This document shows positions 25,731-37,671 of a stretch of DNA of 64,000 nucleotides, piece by piece; the stretch's first letter is position 1; each line of letters opens with the position of its first letter. The DNA is from Argyresthia goedartella (Eukaryota > Arthropoda > Insecta > Lepidoptera > Argyresthiidae): contig OX463815.1 in NCBI GenBank assembly GCA_949825045.1, forward strand, positions 35,145,356-35,209,355, read 5' to 3'. The notes under the pieces are model-generated. The model saw nothing but the letters and a program-made list of their open reading frames with translations. It did not search any database and was not told the origin of the DNA. The translations under genes and the position numbers were made by a program.

Positions 25731-25977
25731 CGACCCGAATGGCCGAGTCGGCAGTGACCCTGCCTAAGAAGCCAAGGGTCCCGGGTTCGAGTCCCGGTGG
25801 GGGCAAATATTTGTTTGATGAGAACGGACGTTTGTACCCTAGTCATGGTTGTTTATCTATCTAAGTATAATATTTACCTATCTAAGTATCTGTATCGTTG
25901 TCTAGTACCCAAAATACAGGGAATCCTAGTTTGGGGCTAGATCATTGTGTATATAGTATCCAAGGTATTATTATTCT
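25731..25977 (+). mobile_element. tRNA-derived SINE, family S1
   Basis: Starts GACCCGAATGGCCGAGTCGG with B box GGGTTCGAGTCCCG and ends CAAGGTATTATTATT. A complete copy. Confidence 0.92.
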
Positions 25978-26559
25978 TTTTTAACCGACTTCAAAAAAGG
26001 AGGTTCTCCAAGTTGTTTTTCTTTATTTCAAAACTCTTATTTATTAACCGACTTCTAAAAAATTTTTTTATTGACATGTTGATCACCCAGTTTGGACCTA
26101 TTTTTTGAAAATTAGAAATCGGCCCAATAGTTAGGTTTCTAAAGCAAAAAGACTGGATTTATGATATCATCCAGGTAAACGAAATTGCGTATTATTTACT
26201 GTGACTATTATCAGTGGTGGTTAAGGTCATTGTCATTAGATGAATTCTGTCTATAAGTACCGTATATTCATTTATAATGTCGTGTAATACGTGTGGACTT
26301 GACTGTCAGACAGACAGATTTCGTAGCCTTGTTTTCGTGCTTTTTGACGACATTCGCATCTCGACCGGGGAGGAAAAAATGGGCTTGGTTTTTTTAAAGT
26401 TTTTAACTTATTGAATTATGTGTGGTGTTTACTTTCTTTGTTCGCATTTTTTCACTTATGTGCCTTATATTCGTATTGCATTAAGCTCACTTTTCACTGT
26501 AGGATGCAATATGTAAGTATTACACTATATCCCATAGTGAAAAAATATCTTTATTATGT

Positions 26560-26830
26560 TATTGATTATCGGAAGACAGATTTCGTAGTCTCGTAATTTC
26601 TGATAACGTTCTGTCATCATGCGATCGATTTAATAATTTTGTGGCGTCCAAATCTGACAAGAGACCAAATCTATGCTTTCCAAACTTCTGACTCGGCTTA
26701 ACGCAACATATATTTGACCTTTTGCATTTTTTGGCCGAGGTCAATCACTGCTCTTTCGAGGGTTGCACCCTGTAGTTTATGAACAGTGACCGCCCAGCTT
26801 AATATAAGAGCTTATAACATACGACGCTCC
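26560..26830 (-). pseudogene. Helitron PIF1-like helicase remnant
   Basis: On the minus strand, near 26815-26700, it reads LILSWAVTVHKLQGATLERA then VIDLGQKMQKVKYML. It contains the WAxTxHKxQG helicase motif and the following LDRAV-type strand of PIF1 helicases, which in animal repeats come from Helitrons. A frameshift later it continues FGLLSDLDATKLLNRSHDDR. Stops follow. No Helitron ends (5' TC or 3' CTRR with hairpin) were recognised around it. Confidence 0.8.
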
Positions 26831-27033
26831 ACATCTCCGTAGTACTTGATGGTGGTAAAGAAGAGTTCAGCGATGTGTTTAATTATTCGAACGAACGAAC
26901 GAACAAATTGTACCACTCCAGCCTAGTCCGTTCAAATGGCCGGCATACCAAAGGGAACGCTTTATGAGGGGGGAGGGGGGAGTGACCTGCTCAAGTGATA
27001 TAGGGGAGGAGTGCGAATAGAATCGACCGATTA

Positions 27034-27231
27034 ATGCAACCTTCAGCGATGTGTTTTATTATTTATAATAAAATACCAAACGATATAAAAACGTTATTGT
27101 TCAACAGTTTTAAACGTAAATTAGTCAATAAACTTTTGCAAAAAATATACTCTGTCGACAAACTTAAAATTACAAATGTTGATCTTGGCTTTTTTTATCG
27201 GGTTTTTAATGATTTAATGCAGAGAAAGTAA
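27034..27231 (+). pseudogene. Possible LINE ORF C-terminus
   Basis: Reads FIIYNKIPNDIKTLLFNSFK then RKLVNKLLQKIYSVDKL, a pattern (NxLPxxIKxLxxxxxFKxxLKxxL) common at the end of LINE reverse transcriptases. Nothing upstream confirms it. Confidence 0.45.
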
Positions 27232-27660
27232 AATGATTATAACGTTTAATATTGTAATAATGTATAATAATGTAACAGCTGAATAGTTCTATCACATCTT
27301 ACGCTTATCATTGCAAATAAACGAGATATAACCGATCCGGCATATCGACTCGCCGCCATTTTGTTTTTGTTTTTTAATCGCGGCACACAATGAAAGTGGT
27401 GTATGAGTGATATATAGGCGAATCAAAAATGTGAAGTAACATGTCCATGATACCGAGATATCTGGAGATAAAGATCGACATATGACACAACGACAATCAT
27501 TAAAAATAGACTTATTACGTGTCTATAGGCATCATATTGTATCCAAATATGTGATTTAGTAAATAAATAATATGGAGTATGAAAGTAGCCGCCCCAACAA
27601 CTTTGTAAACTACATTTTGCGGTCTTAAGCCCAACCTATTGACTTTTTTCTAAAATATAT

Positions 27661-27921
27661 GATGACCCAAATGGCCGAGTCGGCAGTGACCCTGCCTACG
27701 AAGCCAAGGGTCCCGGGTTCGAGTCCCGGTGGGGGCAAATATTTGTTTGATGAGAACGGACGTTTGTACCCTAGTCATGGATGTTTATCTATCTAAGTAT
27801 AGTATTTATCTATATAAATATGTGTATCGTTGTCCAGTACCCAAGATACAGGGAATCCTACTTTGGGGCTAGATCAATGTGTGTAAATAGTGTCCAAGGA
27901 ATTATTATATTATTATTATAA
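27661..27921 (+). mobile_element. tRNA-derived SINE, family S1
   Basis: Complete copy with head GACCCAAATGGCCGAGTCGG and a 3' TTATTATTATAATAA tail. Confidence 0.92.
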
Positions 27922-28806
27922 TAAAGCCTGTTACTCTCACGGTCTCTACAAATCCAACGACACCTCATTTGTTCATCCGCTGTTTGGAGTCAAGCTGTTT
28001 GGACTACAGCGGTTTTTTAATTTTTAAACCCCCACATCACAGTCATTTTGAAAAATTTCCAAAAACTGAAAACAAAAAAATATATAGATATAATTATCGA
28101 ACCTGCTCACAAAAATTCACGAGAATCATCAATCATTTTTGCCCAATCCTGAAACGGAGACGCTTCGCCGCTCGGTCAAGTATTAGCAACTAATATTCAT
28201 GTGCAGTCCACCCTACATTTGAGCCGCCGCTCTCCAATTTCCACCAGAATGCTATGCGACGGAGTCAAGCAATTCTCCGGATCTAGATTCAATAATGTAA
28301 CAGATTGGTTACGAGAAGCTTCTATTGTTTCAATCGACTAGTAACAGACAATGGCAGCTGCAGGCAATGTTGGAAGCTATGTTAGATATGCAATACTAAC
28401 TAAGTAAGCGGGCCTTAGTCCAATATATAATTTAGAATGGCAATACAATCTCGATTAAAGTACGCGTGGGTCTTCCTCCTCTCAACTATAACTACCCTGT
28501 TTTATTTATGGTGTGCTGTAAGAAATGTATTGTTAGAGATAGCTCGGCTGTGTGTTTTTTTTTCAATTATAAGTATAAGCAATATCGGTTCTAAGGCTTA
28601 TGTTAAGGCGGGCACCTTCCTTATAAATTTGACACATCACTAGATTGCGCCGACTCGCATTATTAGAATCATGACAGTCGGCGCTAACTGGCAGTCAGCC
28701 GTAGTCAGAACAAATTCTAAGTTCAAGTTGGTTCATTTCAAAATCCTCTGAAAAAAAAGCGGTTTTTGTTTCAGCAGTAGTTTCAGAGCTTCAGTTTCCT
28801 AATTTT

Positions 28807-29262
28807 TAGGGTTCTGTAGCCGAAAGGTGCCAAAAGGGACCCTATTACTAGCTTCTGCTGTCCGTCTGTCGGTCTGTCTGTCACGTTACCGGGCTCTGTC
28901 TGTTGAACCGTAATTGGTAAATATTTGAAATTTTCGCGGAATATGTATTTCTGTTGCGGCGACAGCAACAAAAAATACACGAGATTTAATAATTTAAAGT
29001 GGGTCCCTAATCTATACAACAGACGCGTTTCATTTTTATATCCCTGCCCCTGCGAATTACCAAAATATCGTCACTCAAATATAATCGATAATTTCGCGTC
29101 GTATATTAATCGTTTCGATGGCGCAATTGGTTTGAAGTCAGATTTGCTATCTGGTGCTAAGTTCAAATCCCAGTTCGGACATAAACTGTTTTTGTTTTTC
29201 TTTTATTATTTTTTTGTCATTGAACGATGAAAAGGAACCCTTCTTGTGCGAGTCCGACCGAT
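28807..29262 (+). repeat. Dispersed repeat family F5, with insertion
   Basis: Starts AGGGTTCTGTAGCCGAAAGG and ends GTGCGAGTCCGACCGATTTT. It contains the CTGTCCGTCTGTCGGTCTGT run and an inserted tRNA-like head at 29115-29185. Confidence 0.8.
29115..29185 (+). mobile_element. tRNA-like SINE head inside an F5 repeat
   Basis: GATGGCGCAATTGGTTTGAA has an A-box match and AAGTTCAAATCCCAGTTCGG a B-box match. It interrupts the F5 repeat copy at 28807-29262. Confidence 0.45.
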
Positions 29263-29680
29263 TTTTATGATTAACGATGAGACATTATTGAAAATAACGA
29301 ACTTCCTTTATTTCAATTAAATGACCCAAGAAATTGTAACTTAAGTCATCTAACCTTATTACCTGTCATGTTTATTTTAATCACCTATTGTCCAAAAAAC
29401 TCATTGAGCGTTACTAAAGTCCTAATTAACGTAGTTCTAAATCTAAATCTTGACAGTCAATATATAAGATCATGAGGCGTTTCTAGAGATACTTACAATA
29501 ATGAATAATTTTTACAAGTTTTGAATCTAATAGAGCTAAATTTCACTGTAAAACCGACATTTTGGGAGTTCAATATTCATCTCAGTTAGTCTTCTAAATA
29601 AAGGCAACAAATATAATGACCACAAAAATATTTTTTTCCTACCCAAAATGGATAAATGAACACCAAAAGTTGCAAAAAAT

Positions 29681-29822
29681 ATCAGGGCAAAATACTGCGG
29701 TAGCTTAGGTGAAGGGTAAAGGGGGTGAGCGAACGAAGCCCCCTTTATTCTTCGTGTTAGGTTGAACATGTAAGAACAACAAAAAATACTTAAAACATAA
29801 ACTTAAGTATACAAAACATAAA
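29681..29822. repeat. Family F2 internal fragment
   Basis: Matches only the interior of the F2 MITE (CGGTAGCTTAGGTGAAGGG ... CTTCGTGTTAGGTTGAACAT) and lacks both terminal repeats. It preserves the hairpin AAAGGGGGTGAGCGAACGAA followed by GCCCCCTTT. Confidence 0.75.
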
Positions 29823-30289
29823 ATGAGGTTTGGTGATCATTTATCCAAACACAATTTAAATAAATACATTCTTAATAAATACATATTGTATGATTTAACC
29901 ATGTTTATACCAAAACTATCACTTATGTTATAAATACACACAATACTATTAAACACAGAAACTAACTTCTCGAGCTCCTCTTCAATCATCACATTTACTT
30001 ACTTGCAATAGGACCTTCAGAACTCTGGTCGGTGGTTTACCTTATGTTATTTAATTAAGGTTGTAAATCCAACGAATATAGCAGGAACAATCAAGTAATT
30101 AATTTACGGCAGAGCTAACTTCATATGAGGCTTTGTCGCCAAGCGAAATAGAGCTTAAGGTTCAAAATATAGGTGCTACTATCCCATATTAGATGGTCTT
30201 GTCAAACTAAGTGCTGAGTATGAAATGCAAACATGACAGAACAGTTTGTGGTGCAGTTTAGAATATAGTGGAATATGTATTAGTATTTC

Positions 30290-30360
30290 AGCATCCGTGG
30301 TCTAGTAGTTACACGCTCGCTTGTCATGCAGGAGATGCGGGGACGATCACCAGTGCTTAC
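30290..30360 (+). mobile_element. Diverged tRNA-like SINE head
   Basis: CCGTGGTCTAGTAGTTACAC resembles a tRNA A-box arm, and GGGGACGATCACC is a decayed B box. Confidence 0.4.
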
Positions 30361-30554
30361 CTGTGCATATAATAAATGTATAAACGTAGGTCATTAATTT
30401 CCCCACCGAGGGGCACAGGCCTTTATCCGGATACGAGTAAGATTAAGCCATACTCTAACCACGGTGGCTCAGTGTCAGAGTACCCACGACTTGACATGTC
30501 ATTCGAAACACTGAAAGTCCGATACTGTACTTAAGATCAATTAATTATCTCATC

Positions 30555-30635
30555 GGTATATGGTCAGGCTTCGAACCTGCATCTCTTGTGTGTGAAGCAA
30601 CCATAAAACCCATTAAACCACGAAGTTCATGTACC
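30555..30635 (-). mobile_element. Diverged tRNA-like SINE head
   Basis: On the minus strand CGTGGTTTAATGGGTTTTAT (A box) is followed by GCAGGTTCGAAGCCTGACC (B box). Confidence 0.45.
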
Positions 30636-30760
30636 AATGAGTAATTATAAGGTCGTTCTTACCAATGGTAATGGAAGTCTTCTTTTTATAACTGTCCAAA
30701 TGGAGTAAAACGCTTCATGCAAAAAATACATTTTTATCCCAAATTTACGAAATGTAATCA

Positions 30761-30870
30761 ACCTTTCCCATCTTTAACTGGTTTTCTGGAAGAGATCTTT
30801 TATCAGTAAACTCGCCTTTGTACACTTTTTTCATGTTACTCATGTCTTCTTTATATGATTTATTAAATTA
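30761..30870 (+). mobile_element. LINE-A 3' tail
   Basis: Diverged plus-strand copy: CTGGTTTTCTGGAAGAGATC ... AAACTCGCCTTTGTACAC. Confidence 0.8.
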
Positions 30871-30929
30871 ATTAGTAACAGTAAATTTATTATGAAATAT
30901 TCACCAAATTTACCATAGCTAAACAGCAA

Positions 30930-31090
30930 AAAGTAAACTACAAGATTGTACCTAAAGTTGAAACCTAATTAAAACAACCTAACTTTAACCGATATGGTTC
31001 TGTGAAACTACATGGTGGTACTAAAGGTGAATATTTAATTTATTTGGTAGTCAAAACTTATATTGGTTAAAAATATATTTGTTGCCATTG
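30930..31090. repeat. Dispersed repeat family F6 (one end)
   Basis: GAAACTACATGGTGGTACTA ... TTTGGTAGTCAAAACTTATA + TTGG ... TTTGTTGCCATT matches the ends of the 32.6 and 58.9 kb copies. Confidence 0.6.
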
Positions 31091-31748
31091 AAAATGGCAC
31101 TGCCATAACGCTTTCCGAAGCGGTAGTAGTATTTCTTGGATTGTATAAATTCAAATGACGTACAAAAAGTGTTCGTATTAATCTATTTTTAACAAAAAAA
31201 AATAAGTTTGAAGTTTGAAGTTCGTCGCGCTATGATTGACATTTTTTGAGTGACTTCCAGAAAACAAAGTGCCAGATAAACATGTAATAATAGCAGGTTG
31301 TTGCACCAAGCATAATGTAATCTAGCATTGCATCGAGTGTAAAAGGCACGAGTGCAATATAAATTACTTACTTAATGCGAGGTGCTAAACCTGTTTTTCT
31401 TTCAGCTACTGCAAGGAAAGTAGATGAAGAAATGAAAGTACGAAACGAAGTAAGAAAGTAAAGTTTACTATCCGCCTTTTTATAATGGCCAGTATATTTT
31501 TAAGCCTAGCACACACATCACTTCTGTCACGGCTGTCAGTTTGGCCAACCGAAAGCATTGTAAACCTAGCCTTTTTCTCTTAGTATCTTGACATGTGCCA
31601 CCTCTTTGTTTGCGCGATTTAAAAAAAAAAACTAAAATAATATTTCCATACATTTTTTCTGCTCCTAAGCAGCAGTGCCGCTTTTTGCTGGATATGTAGT
31701 GCAGTTATGATAGAATAGCAGCGTAGTTGGAAGAAATTGTACATTTCC

Positions 31749-31927
31749 TACGAGTTCGCGAGGCTTATATTTACGAACCGAGAAGTTTACGGCCGAGCCG
31801 AAGGCGAGGGTCGTAGTGAGGTTCGAAAAGAAGCCTCTGCGAACGAGTTACGAATAGAATTTTTCCGCCTGAGAACCCAAAATCAAGCGGCAAAGGTGGT
31901 GTTTTGAGGTTAGAAGGCGGAAAAATT
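31749..31927. repeat. Palindromic element with GAGCCGAAGGCGA apex
   Basis: Two adjacent inverted repeats. In the first, CGAGTTCGCGAGGCTT pairs with AAGCCTCTGCGAACG around a tip carrying GAGCCGAAGGCGA at 31795-31807. In the second, GAATTTTTCCGCCT (31857 on) pairs perfectly with AGGCGGAAAAATTC (to 31927). The arms are unrelated to family F1 although the 13-base apex is identical. Confidence 0.75.
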
Positions 31928-32559
31928 CAATGCCGCGCAAAGTCACGACGGCAAAACGCTCAAATCGCATACATTTTCTTAGTGTGTCAATGTACCTATA
32001 CTGTATTGTGCGTTCATCTGGCAATAGCGTATTATTTTCTGTCTTAAGTTTCCACAAAATAATAGATTTTACTGCAAAATCTAATACGTGGTTACTCAGC
32101 AGCCAATTATTCAAAAGTCTATTTTTCATGACAGGGCCTAGCCCATCGCCGCAGCTGTTCATAGCATATCCATATTTTTATTCTAATCAGAGATTTCCTG
32201 CGGTAAACAAATTGTGCTATTCTATCCGTTTCATATTTTCTATTGACAAACTCTACGTCCACACATCACAGCAACTAACCACCCCCCACTATCGTGATAT
32301 ATCTCCTTGTTTCCGAGCAAATGATGCGAAAGTAAACCCTGGCAATATCTTTTATAGGCTAAACTTCGTTCCCGCTAATACTGGGGTCCTGCTGAAAGAA
32401 ATCGTACCAACTCCATATTAACTAACCCAAATCGATCGTAAGTTTTGAAAAAGAGTCAGTTTTCCTAATACAAAACGTCAACTTTAAACGGCTTATGTTC
32501 ATCAATCAAATTCACCCAAAAAATATTTATCAAATTTACCAAATATTAATCAATAAGTT
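31928..32559 (+). other. Open frame without recognised homology
   Basis: A 163-codon frame (31930-32421) begins just after the palindromic element. Its composition (FLSVSMYLYC..., KLCYSIRFIFSIDK) does not look clearly coding and I assign no product. Confidence 0.3.
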
Positions 32560-32840
32560 ACACCCTATTTCATCCTAAAGTACATGAGGCCGACTCGCCT
32601 CGCGCAGCTCCGCTTCGCCTCGGCTTCAGGTTGTTTTTATAAAGATGGTGACCAAACAAACCTTACTATGGAGTTATCTGTTGCAACTGTAATTTTAAAG
32701 TGTTTTTTAAGTGCACAGTGGCACAGTGTTTGTTAAGGCCAAGTAGTATTTTATGTTACTACGTGGCAGTGTGGGAGCACTAAATTTGATGAATATTTAG
32801 CAAATTTGGTTAGACAAACTTATATAAAAATATATCTGAT
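32560..32840. repeat. Dispersed repeat family F6
   Basis: Contains CTCCGCTTCGCCTCGGCTTC and GGGAGCACTAAATTTGATGA, shared with 58905-59225. Part of it is also at 30930-31090 (GTAGTCAAAACTTATATTGG). Confidence 0.65.
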
Positions 32841-33256
32841 GCCATTTTAAATTAACTGCGTCAATTTTGCTGTGGATTTGTGCTAGTGATTAGAGGGGAT
32901 GATTGATCATGTCTCAGAACGTAATTATCGGTCTATAATCTGCTGAGAGATTCCTCCGACTCCGACGCCGATCCTCTATATAGGCAATGTTTGTTGTTGA
33001 CATCTATATCGTACCTAACGTAAAATTAAGAATTTAAACTATTCACTATTGTGCGTGTAAGTGTTTGTCTAATGAACACAGACATCCTAATATAGGTATT
33101 AACTAACTAATGTTTATTTTGAGGTAGGTTAAGAGACTTCAGATTTATAACTTATATACCCTAAGAGTAGTTTATGTAACAAACTCAGCCAGCTTAACCT
33201 CCAGTGCCTAGCTAGACAAACCGTCCATAGCACCCTATGTTACTAGATATGTCTCT

Positions 33257-33730
33257 GTCGCAGTTGGTTGGTTAAATCAGACACTTACTAACTCTCTAGA
33301 CCATTAATTAAATGCCGACATTTGACCAAGTCATAAGCGTTTTGATTAAATAACGCATGGTCGAAAACGTTTAAAAATCTGTCTTACCAAAAACCGGCGT
33401 GTTGGAAAATAAGATGGCGTCACGACAACAGCTGATTTGCACAATTTATATCAGGACAAAACATTGCGGTAGCTTAGGTGAAGGGCAAAGGGCCCCCTTT
33501 ATCCTTCGTGTTAGGTTGAACATGTAAGAACAACAAAAATACTTAAAACATAAACTTAAGTACACATAAAATATTTATATTGTATATTTCTTGTTGCCTA
33601 GGAGCGTTTAGACAAGTCGTTAAACGTTTAGTTCACTCACTTGTCTGAAGGAATTTTAGTGACTAGGTCAGCATTTAATTAACCGTCTAGAGAGTTAGTT
33701 AAGTGTCTGATTTAACCAACTAACTGCGAT
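33257..33730. repeat. Long-TIR MITE, family F2 copy 2 (interior inverted)
   Basis: Same terminal inverted repeats as 22422-22950 (TCGCAGTTGGTTGGTTAAAT ... TTAACCAACTAACTGCGA), with the interior in opposite orientation. The internal hairpin has lost its tip: AAAGGGCCCCCTTTA replaces the tip seen at 29719-29742. Confidence 0.8.
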
Positions 33731-33861
33731 ATCTCTATCATGTCATTGTTATTCTTATTATAGATAAATATATAAAAAAATACTTACAAATGTCATTCCC
33801 TTCCATTCTTGATAAAGGCTTTTTTATAAATAAAAGTGATTTCCTAAAATAATATTCACCA

Positions 33862-34078
33862 TGACGACTTGTGTGGCGTTGCGGTCCGAGGCTCTGCCTC
33901 CCAAGCGAGAGGTTCCAGGTTCGAATCCCGGCTGGGGAGAGAATAAAAACCCAGGTCTTGGATGTTTGTTTATATATTTGTTTGACGTCTCGGTTTCTGG
34001 TTTCCAAGACAGATGGTATCCTAGTGCGCGGCCAGAAGCAATGTATGTGACCGTGTATAAATGTCTATGTATATTGTG
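33862..34078 (+). mobile_element. tRNA-derived SINE, family S2
   Basis: Head GACGACTTGTGTGGCGTTGC, B box GGTTCGAATCCCGGCTGGGG, body AGGTCTTGGATGTTTG. Confidence 0.9.
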
Positions 34079-35089
34079 AGGAAAGAATCTTGGCAACCTG
34101 TTCGCTGTCTATCCATCTATGCAATTTGGCTTTACCGAACGTCCCACATAAATGAGTGGCAATCTCGTGCGAAACTAGCTTTTTCCATGACACAGAGATG
34201 ACTAATAAGATCAAAGCAAATATGTTATACTCGTATTCTGGCTTAGATCATTTAATATTCTGGGAAGGAATATTTTGTCTATGAATCATGTCGAAATGGT
34301 TCGGGTTAAGGATGAAATCTATATACCTATAAGTAATTAGGAAATGAATCGCTAAACGTGTTGGTAAGCGCGAATCTCGCTGGACCAATTTGGATGAAGT
34401 TTTTTTAAACTATTTGTTAAAGTTTTAGGGAGTTTCTATAGGAGAGGTTAAATCCACCCCGCGAATTCTAAATGGCTGAAAATTTGTGTTTTATATTTCA
34501 ATAGATTCACAGACTTATAAGAATTGCACAATTCTGAAAATAAAATCGTACATTTATCTGTGAGAGAAGAAGTTTATTTATTCGTTGAATGACAGATTGT
34601 ACCAAAATAAGTGGCACCAAAAAAGTGACGACATTAAAGCTCTTTCAATATTATGTATAAACAAACATGAAAGTGATTTGATGCACTTAAATAACCTGTT
34701 ACACTAGCGCTAGTTTCTATGTAATATTTTAATATTTTGTAAATCCAAGCTTGTCTGACTGACTGACGTTATGATGACGTTTTTGTTAACAAACGTCTCG
34801 TGGAAAGTAAAGACAACACCTATTAATTGTTAAATAATTTCTCATTAGTTCTACACAATAACTAGAGATTAAGTGATTTATGAATTAAAATTTAAATGCT
34901 ATTGGTTATTAAGTCGTCTTTATACATGCTGAGGTAGACGTTTGGCCACCTCCTTTGAAAAACCCAATGAAAACTTTAACAATATTTAGTCTATAGGAGG
35001 CGTTGATGTAGCTTTTGACAGAACAGTCATCCGTAGGTCTTCTGGTGTCTTATAAAATATGCCCGACATTTCTTAATATTACTTAATTT

Positions 35090-35210
35090 TAAACCGACTA
35101 CAAAATGGAGGAAGTTCTCAGTTCGACTGCTTTTTTTTTTGCATGTTTGTAACGCAATTATTCCGTCAATTATAAATCGATTGATTATTCTTATTTTGAT
35201 TGGTAGGTCA
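35090..35210 (+). repeat. Dispersed 'ACCGACT-CAAAA' repeat
   Basis: AAACCGACTACAAAATGGAG ... TAACGCAATTATTCCGTCAA. The inverted counterpart is at 38445-38545 (AATTGACGGAATAATCGCGT ... TTTTTGAAGTCGGTTG). Short starts occur at 25981 and 26045. Confidence 0.7.
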
Positions 35211-35246
35211 TTCAGACGTAGTCCCGTATAAAAGTTTATCAATATT

Positions 35247-35484
35247 GACGACCCCAATGGCCGAGTCGGCAGTGAGCCTGCCTACGAAACCAAGGGTCCC
35301 GGGTTCGAGTCCCGGTGGGGGCAAATATTTGTTTGATGATAACGGATACTTGTACCCTAGTCATGGTTGTTTATCTATCTAAGTATAATATTTATCTATA
35401 TAAGTATGTGTATCGTTGCCTAGTGCCCAAGATACAGGGAATCCTAGTTTGGGGCTAGATCAATGTGTGTAAATAGTGTCCAAG

Positions 35485-35522
<38 letters not shown>
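35247..35522 (+). mobile_element. tRNA-derived SINE, family S1
   Basis: Complete copy ending in the longest (ATT)n tail in the window, at 35488-35522, which suggests it is relatively young. Confidence 0.92.
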
Positions 35523-35590
35523 GACTAAGCGGTTTTTGTAAAAAGCAACATAAATAATAGTACATTATGATACAAGTGTGGTATGTTGGT

Positions 35591-35668
35591 CATTACACTC
35601 GAGTCGGTTTTTAAGCCTGAGCCGAAGGCGAAGGCTTAATGGAGACGAGAAGTGTAATGCACTAGTGC
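35591..35668. repeat. Palindromic element with GAGCCGAAGGCGA apex
   Basis: CATTACACTCGAGTC and its partner GACGAGAAGTGTAATG form outer arms, and TTAAGCCT with AGGCTTAA forms the inner arms. The tip is GAGCCGAAGGCGA at 35619-35631. It sits just after a SINE. Confidence 0.75.
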
Positions 35669-35974
35669 GATAATGTAATGTAAAAAGCACGGCATGGGTA
35701 ATATTCTGCATTATCAGTGTAAATACTCTGTAATAAGACCTACTTTACGAGTAGGTGTGTTGAAAAAAATATAAACACAGATTGACGTTTTGGTTTGTTC
35801 CGTGCAGAAAAAGTTTAAATGAGGAATTTTCATGGACATAGGCTTTATAAAAAGTCGTGACGCCATGTTTTATCTTGTTATTTTGTGTTCCGAGTTGAAA
35901 GGCAAACATTTCGTCAGTCTGGGTGACACATGTACATATTTTTTTCTTTATTTACAGGCTTATATATTATAAGA

Positions 35975-36158
35975 TATATCTACATTGCTTCGGACCCCAC
36001 ACTAGGATACCCAGTGTCGTGGGAATCAGAAACAGCGACATCACACACATATAAACATCCAAGAACTGGTTTTTACTTTTTTATCCCCAGCTGGGGGTCG
36101 AACCCGGGACCTCTCGCATGGTAGGCCGAGCCGCAACCGCAGCGCCACAGAGGTCGTC
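35975..36158 (-). mobile_element. tRNA-derived SINE, family S2
   Basis: Complete minus-strand copy: ACATTGCTTCGGACCCCACA ... GGTCGAACCCGGGACCTCTC ... GCGCCACAGAGGTCGTC. Confidence 0.9.
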
Positions 36159-36223
36159 AATATGTTCAGCCAATGACCTTTTTATTATATTTTTAAGTCC
36201 AACCAAACCTCTCCCCATTTTTT

Positions 36224-36480
36224 GACGACCCGAATGGCAGAGTCGGCAGTGACCCTGCCTACGAAGCCAAGGGTCCCGGGTTCGAGTCCCGGTGGGCGCA
36301 AATATTTGTTTGATGAGAACGGATGTTTGTACCCTAGTCATGCTTGTTTATCTATCTAAGTATAATATTTATCTATCTAAGTATGTGTATCGTTGTCTGG
36401 TACCCAAGATACAGGGAATCCTAGTTTGGGGCTAGATCAATGTGTGTAAATAGTCTCCAAGATATGATTATTATTATTAT
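36224..36480 (+). mobile_element. tRNA-derived SINE, family S1
   Basis: Complete copy; the head reads GACCCGAATGGCAGAGTCGG. It follows a minus-strand S2 SINE at 35975-36158. Confidence 0.92.
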
Positions 36481-36865
36481 TCTTTTTCCTCTTCTAATAA
36501 AAAGAACACAAAATCAATTGAGATATTTTCGATCCTTGCTTAGTAAGTACCTCTTGAATTTAAGAGCCATGATAACAAATATAAACTATTCCAGCACAAT
36601 ACAAAACGTTGATTAATGATAGTGGGCTCGCAACATTATGTCCCGAGATAATCCCATGTTATCCGTATAAAAGCAAGATAAAGGTTAAGTACACAATTTA
36701 AGCGTTCACATTCCATAAGCATGATAGATGGGAGTTCCCGTAAATGATACCAATTAGAAGGGCCGAGTGACAAATGTGCTCAAATTGAAGAAAAGTTTGA
36801 CTTGTGTTCTTATTGGTGTGTGGCCTAATGTGGGAGTGAAAGATGGTAGCATACCTGTGGTTTTT

Positions 36866-37267
36866 AGGGTTCCGTACCCGAAGGGTTCCAAACGGGACCC
36901 TATTACTAAGACTTCGCTGTCCGTCCGTCCGTCCGTCCGTCTGTCACCAGGCTGTATCTCAAGAACCTAACTAGCTAGAGAGTTGAAATTTTCACACATT
37001 ATGTATTTCTGCGGCTGCTATAACAACAAATACTAAAAAACAGGATAAAATAAATATTTAAGGGGGCTCCCATACAACAATACCACATACAAACTTATGG
37101 ATGCACCTGGTTACGTACATGGAGTGTGAAAGTAACCGCACCAATAACTTTGTAAACAATATTTTGCTGTGTAAAATCCAAACTATTCACTCCACACCAT
37201 CGCTTCCATTGAACGGTGGTACGGAACCCTTCGTGCGCGATTTAGACTCGCACTTGACCGGTTTTTT
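36866..37267 (+). repeat. Dispersed repeat family F5
   Basis: GGGTTCCGTACCCGAAGGGT ... (CCGT)n at 36919-36942 ... ACTCGCACTTGACCGGTTTT. It forms an inverted pair with 37672-38216. Confidence 0.88.
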
Positions 37268-37671
37268 TTTCTTGCAATGACATGGGATAATTACTGTAAT
37301 TTCCTATTGCTAAGATTATAAACTGAGAATTAGGGCCGACAGAATGATAAAGGGAATTAGATAATTCGCTCGATTATGAGATAATTAGATGATTCGATCG
37401 AATCTCAGAGAATAAGTGAATTAGCTCGTTTCTGAGAAAATTAGAGATTCATATGGATTCTTTATGTCTGACGGTACTGCGACTTAGAATTTAATAACAA
37501 TTTTTGGAAATGTCAATCTCAAAATTTAATTAATTAAAACCGTAACATAACAATCATCGAATCCATATCATCGGAGAACACAACGCGGGGATATTACTAC
37601 AACAACAACATAGTATTACGCATTTTTTTCCTATAAGGAGTGGTAGTGGCACATTTCACCCAGTCTGTATG

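Noticed and set aside
25731..25804. SINE heads as functional tRNA genes
   Set aside because: A and B boxes are present, but each head is fused to the same non-tRNA body with a 3' microsatellite and occurs many times, so these are SINEs and not tRNA genes.
31930..32421. 163-codon ORF as a gene
   Set aside because: No homology I can name, irregular composition and position straight after a palindromic repeat; kept only as an open stretch.
36081..36341. MTRVQTSVLIKQIFAPTGTR-type ORFs at several loci as a conserved protein family
   Set aside because: They are the antisense reading of S1/S2 SINE bodies and recur only because the SINE does.
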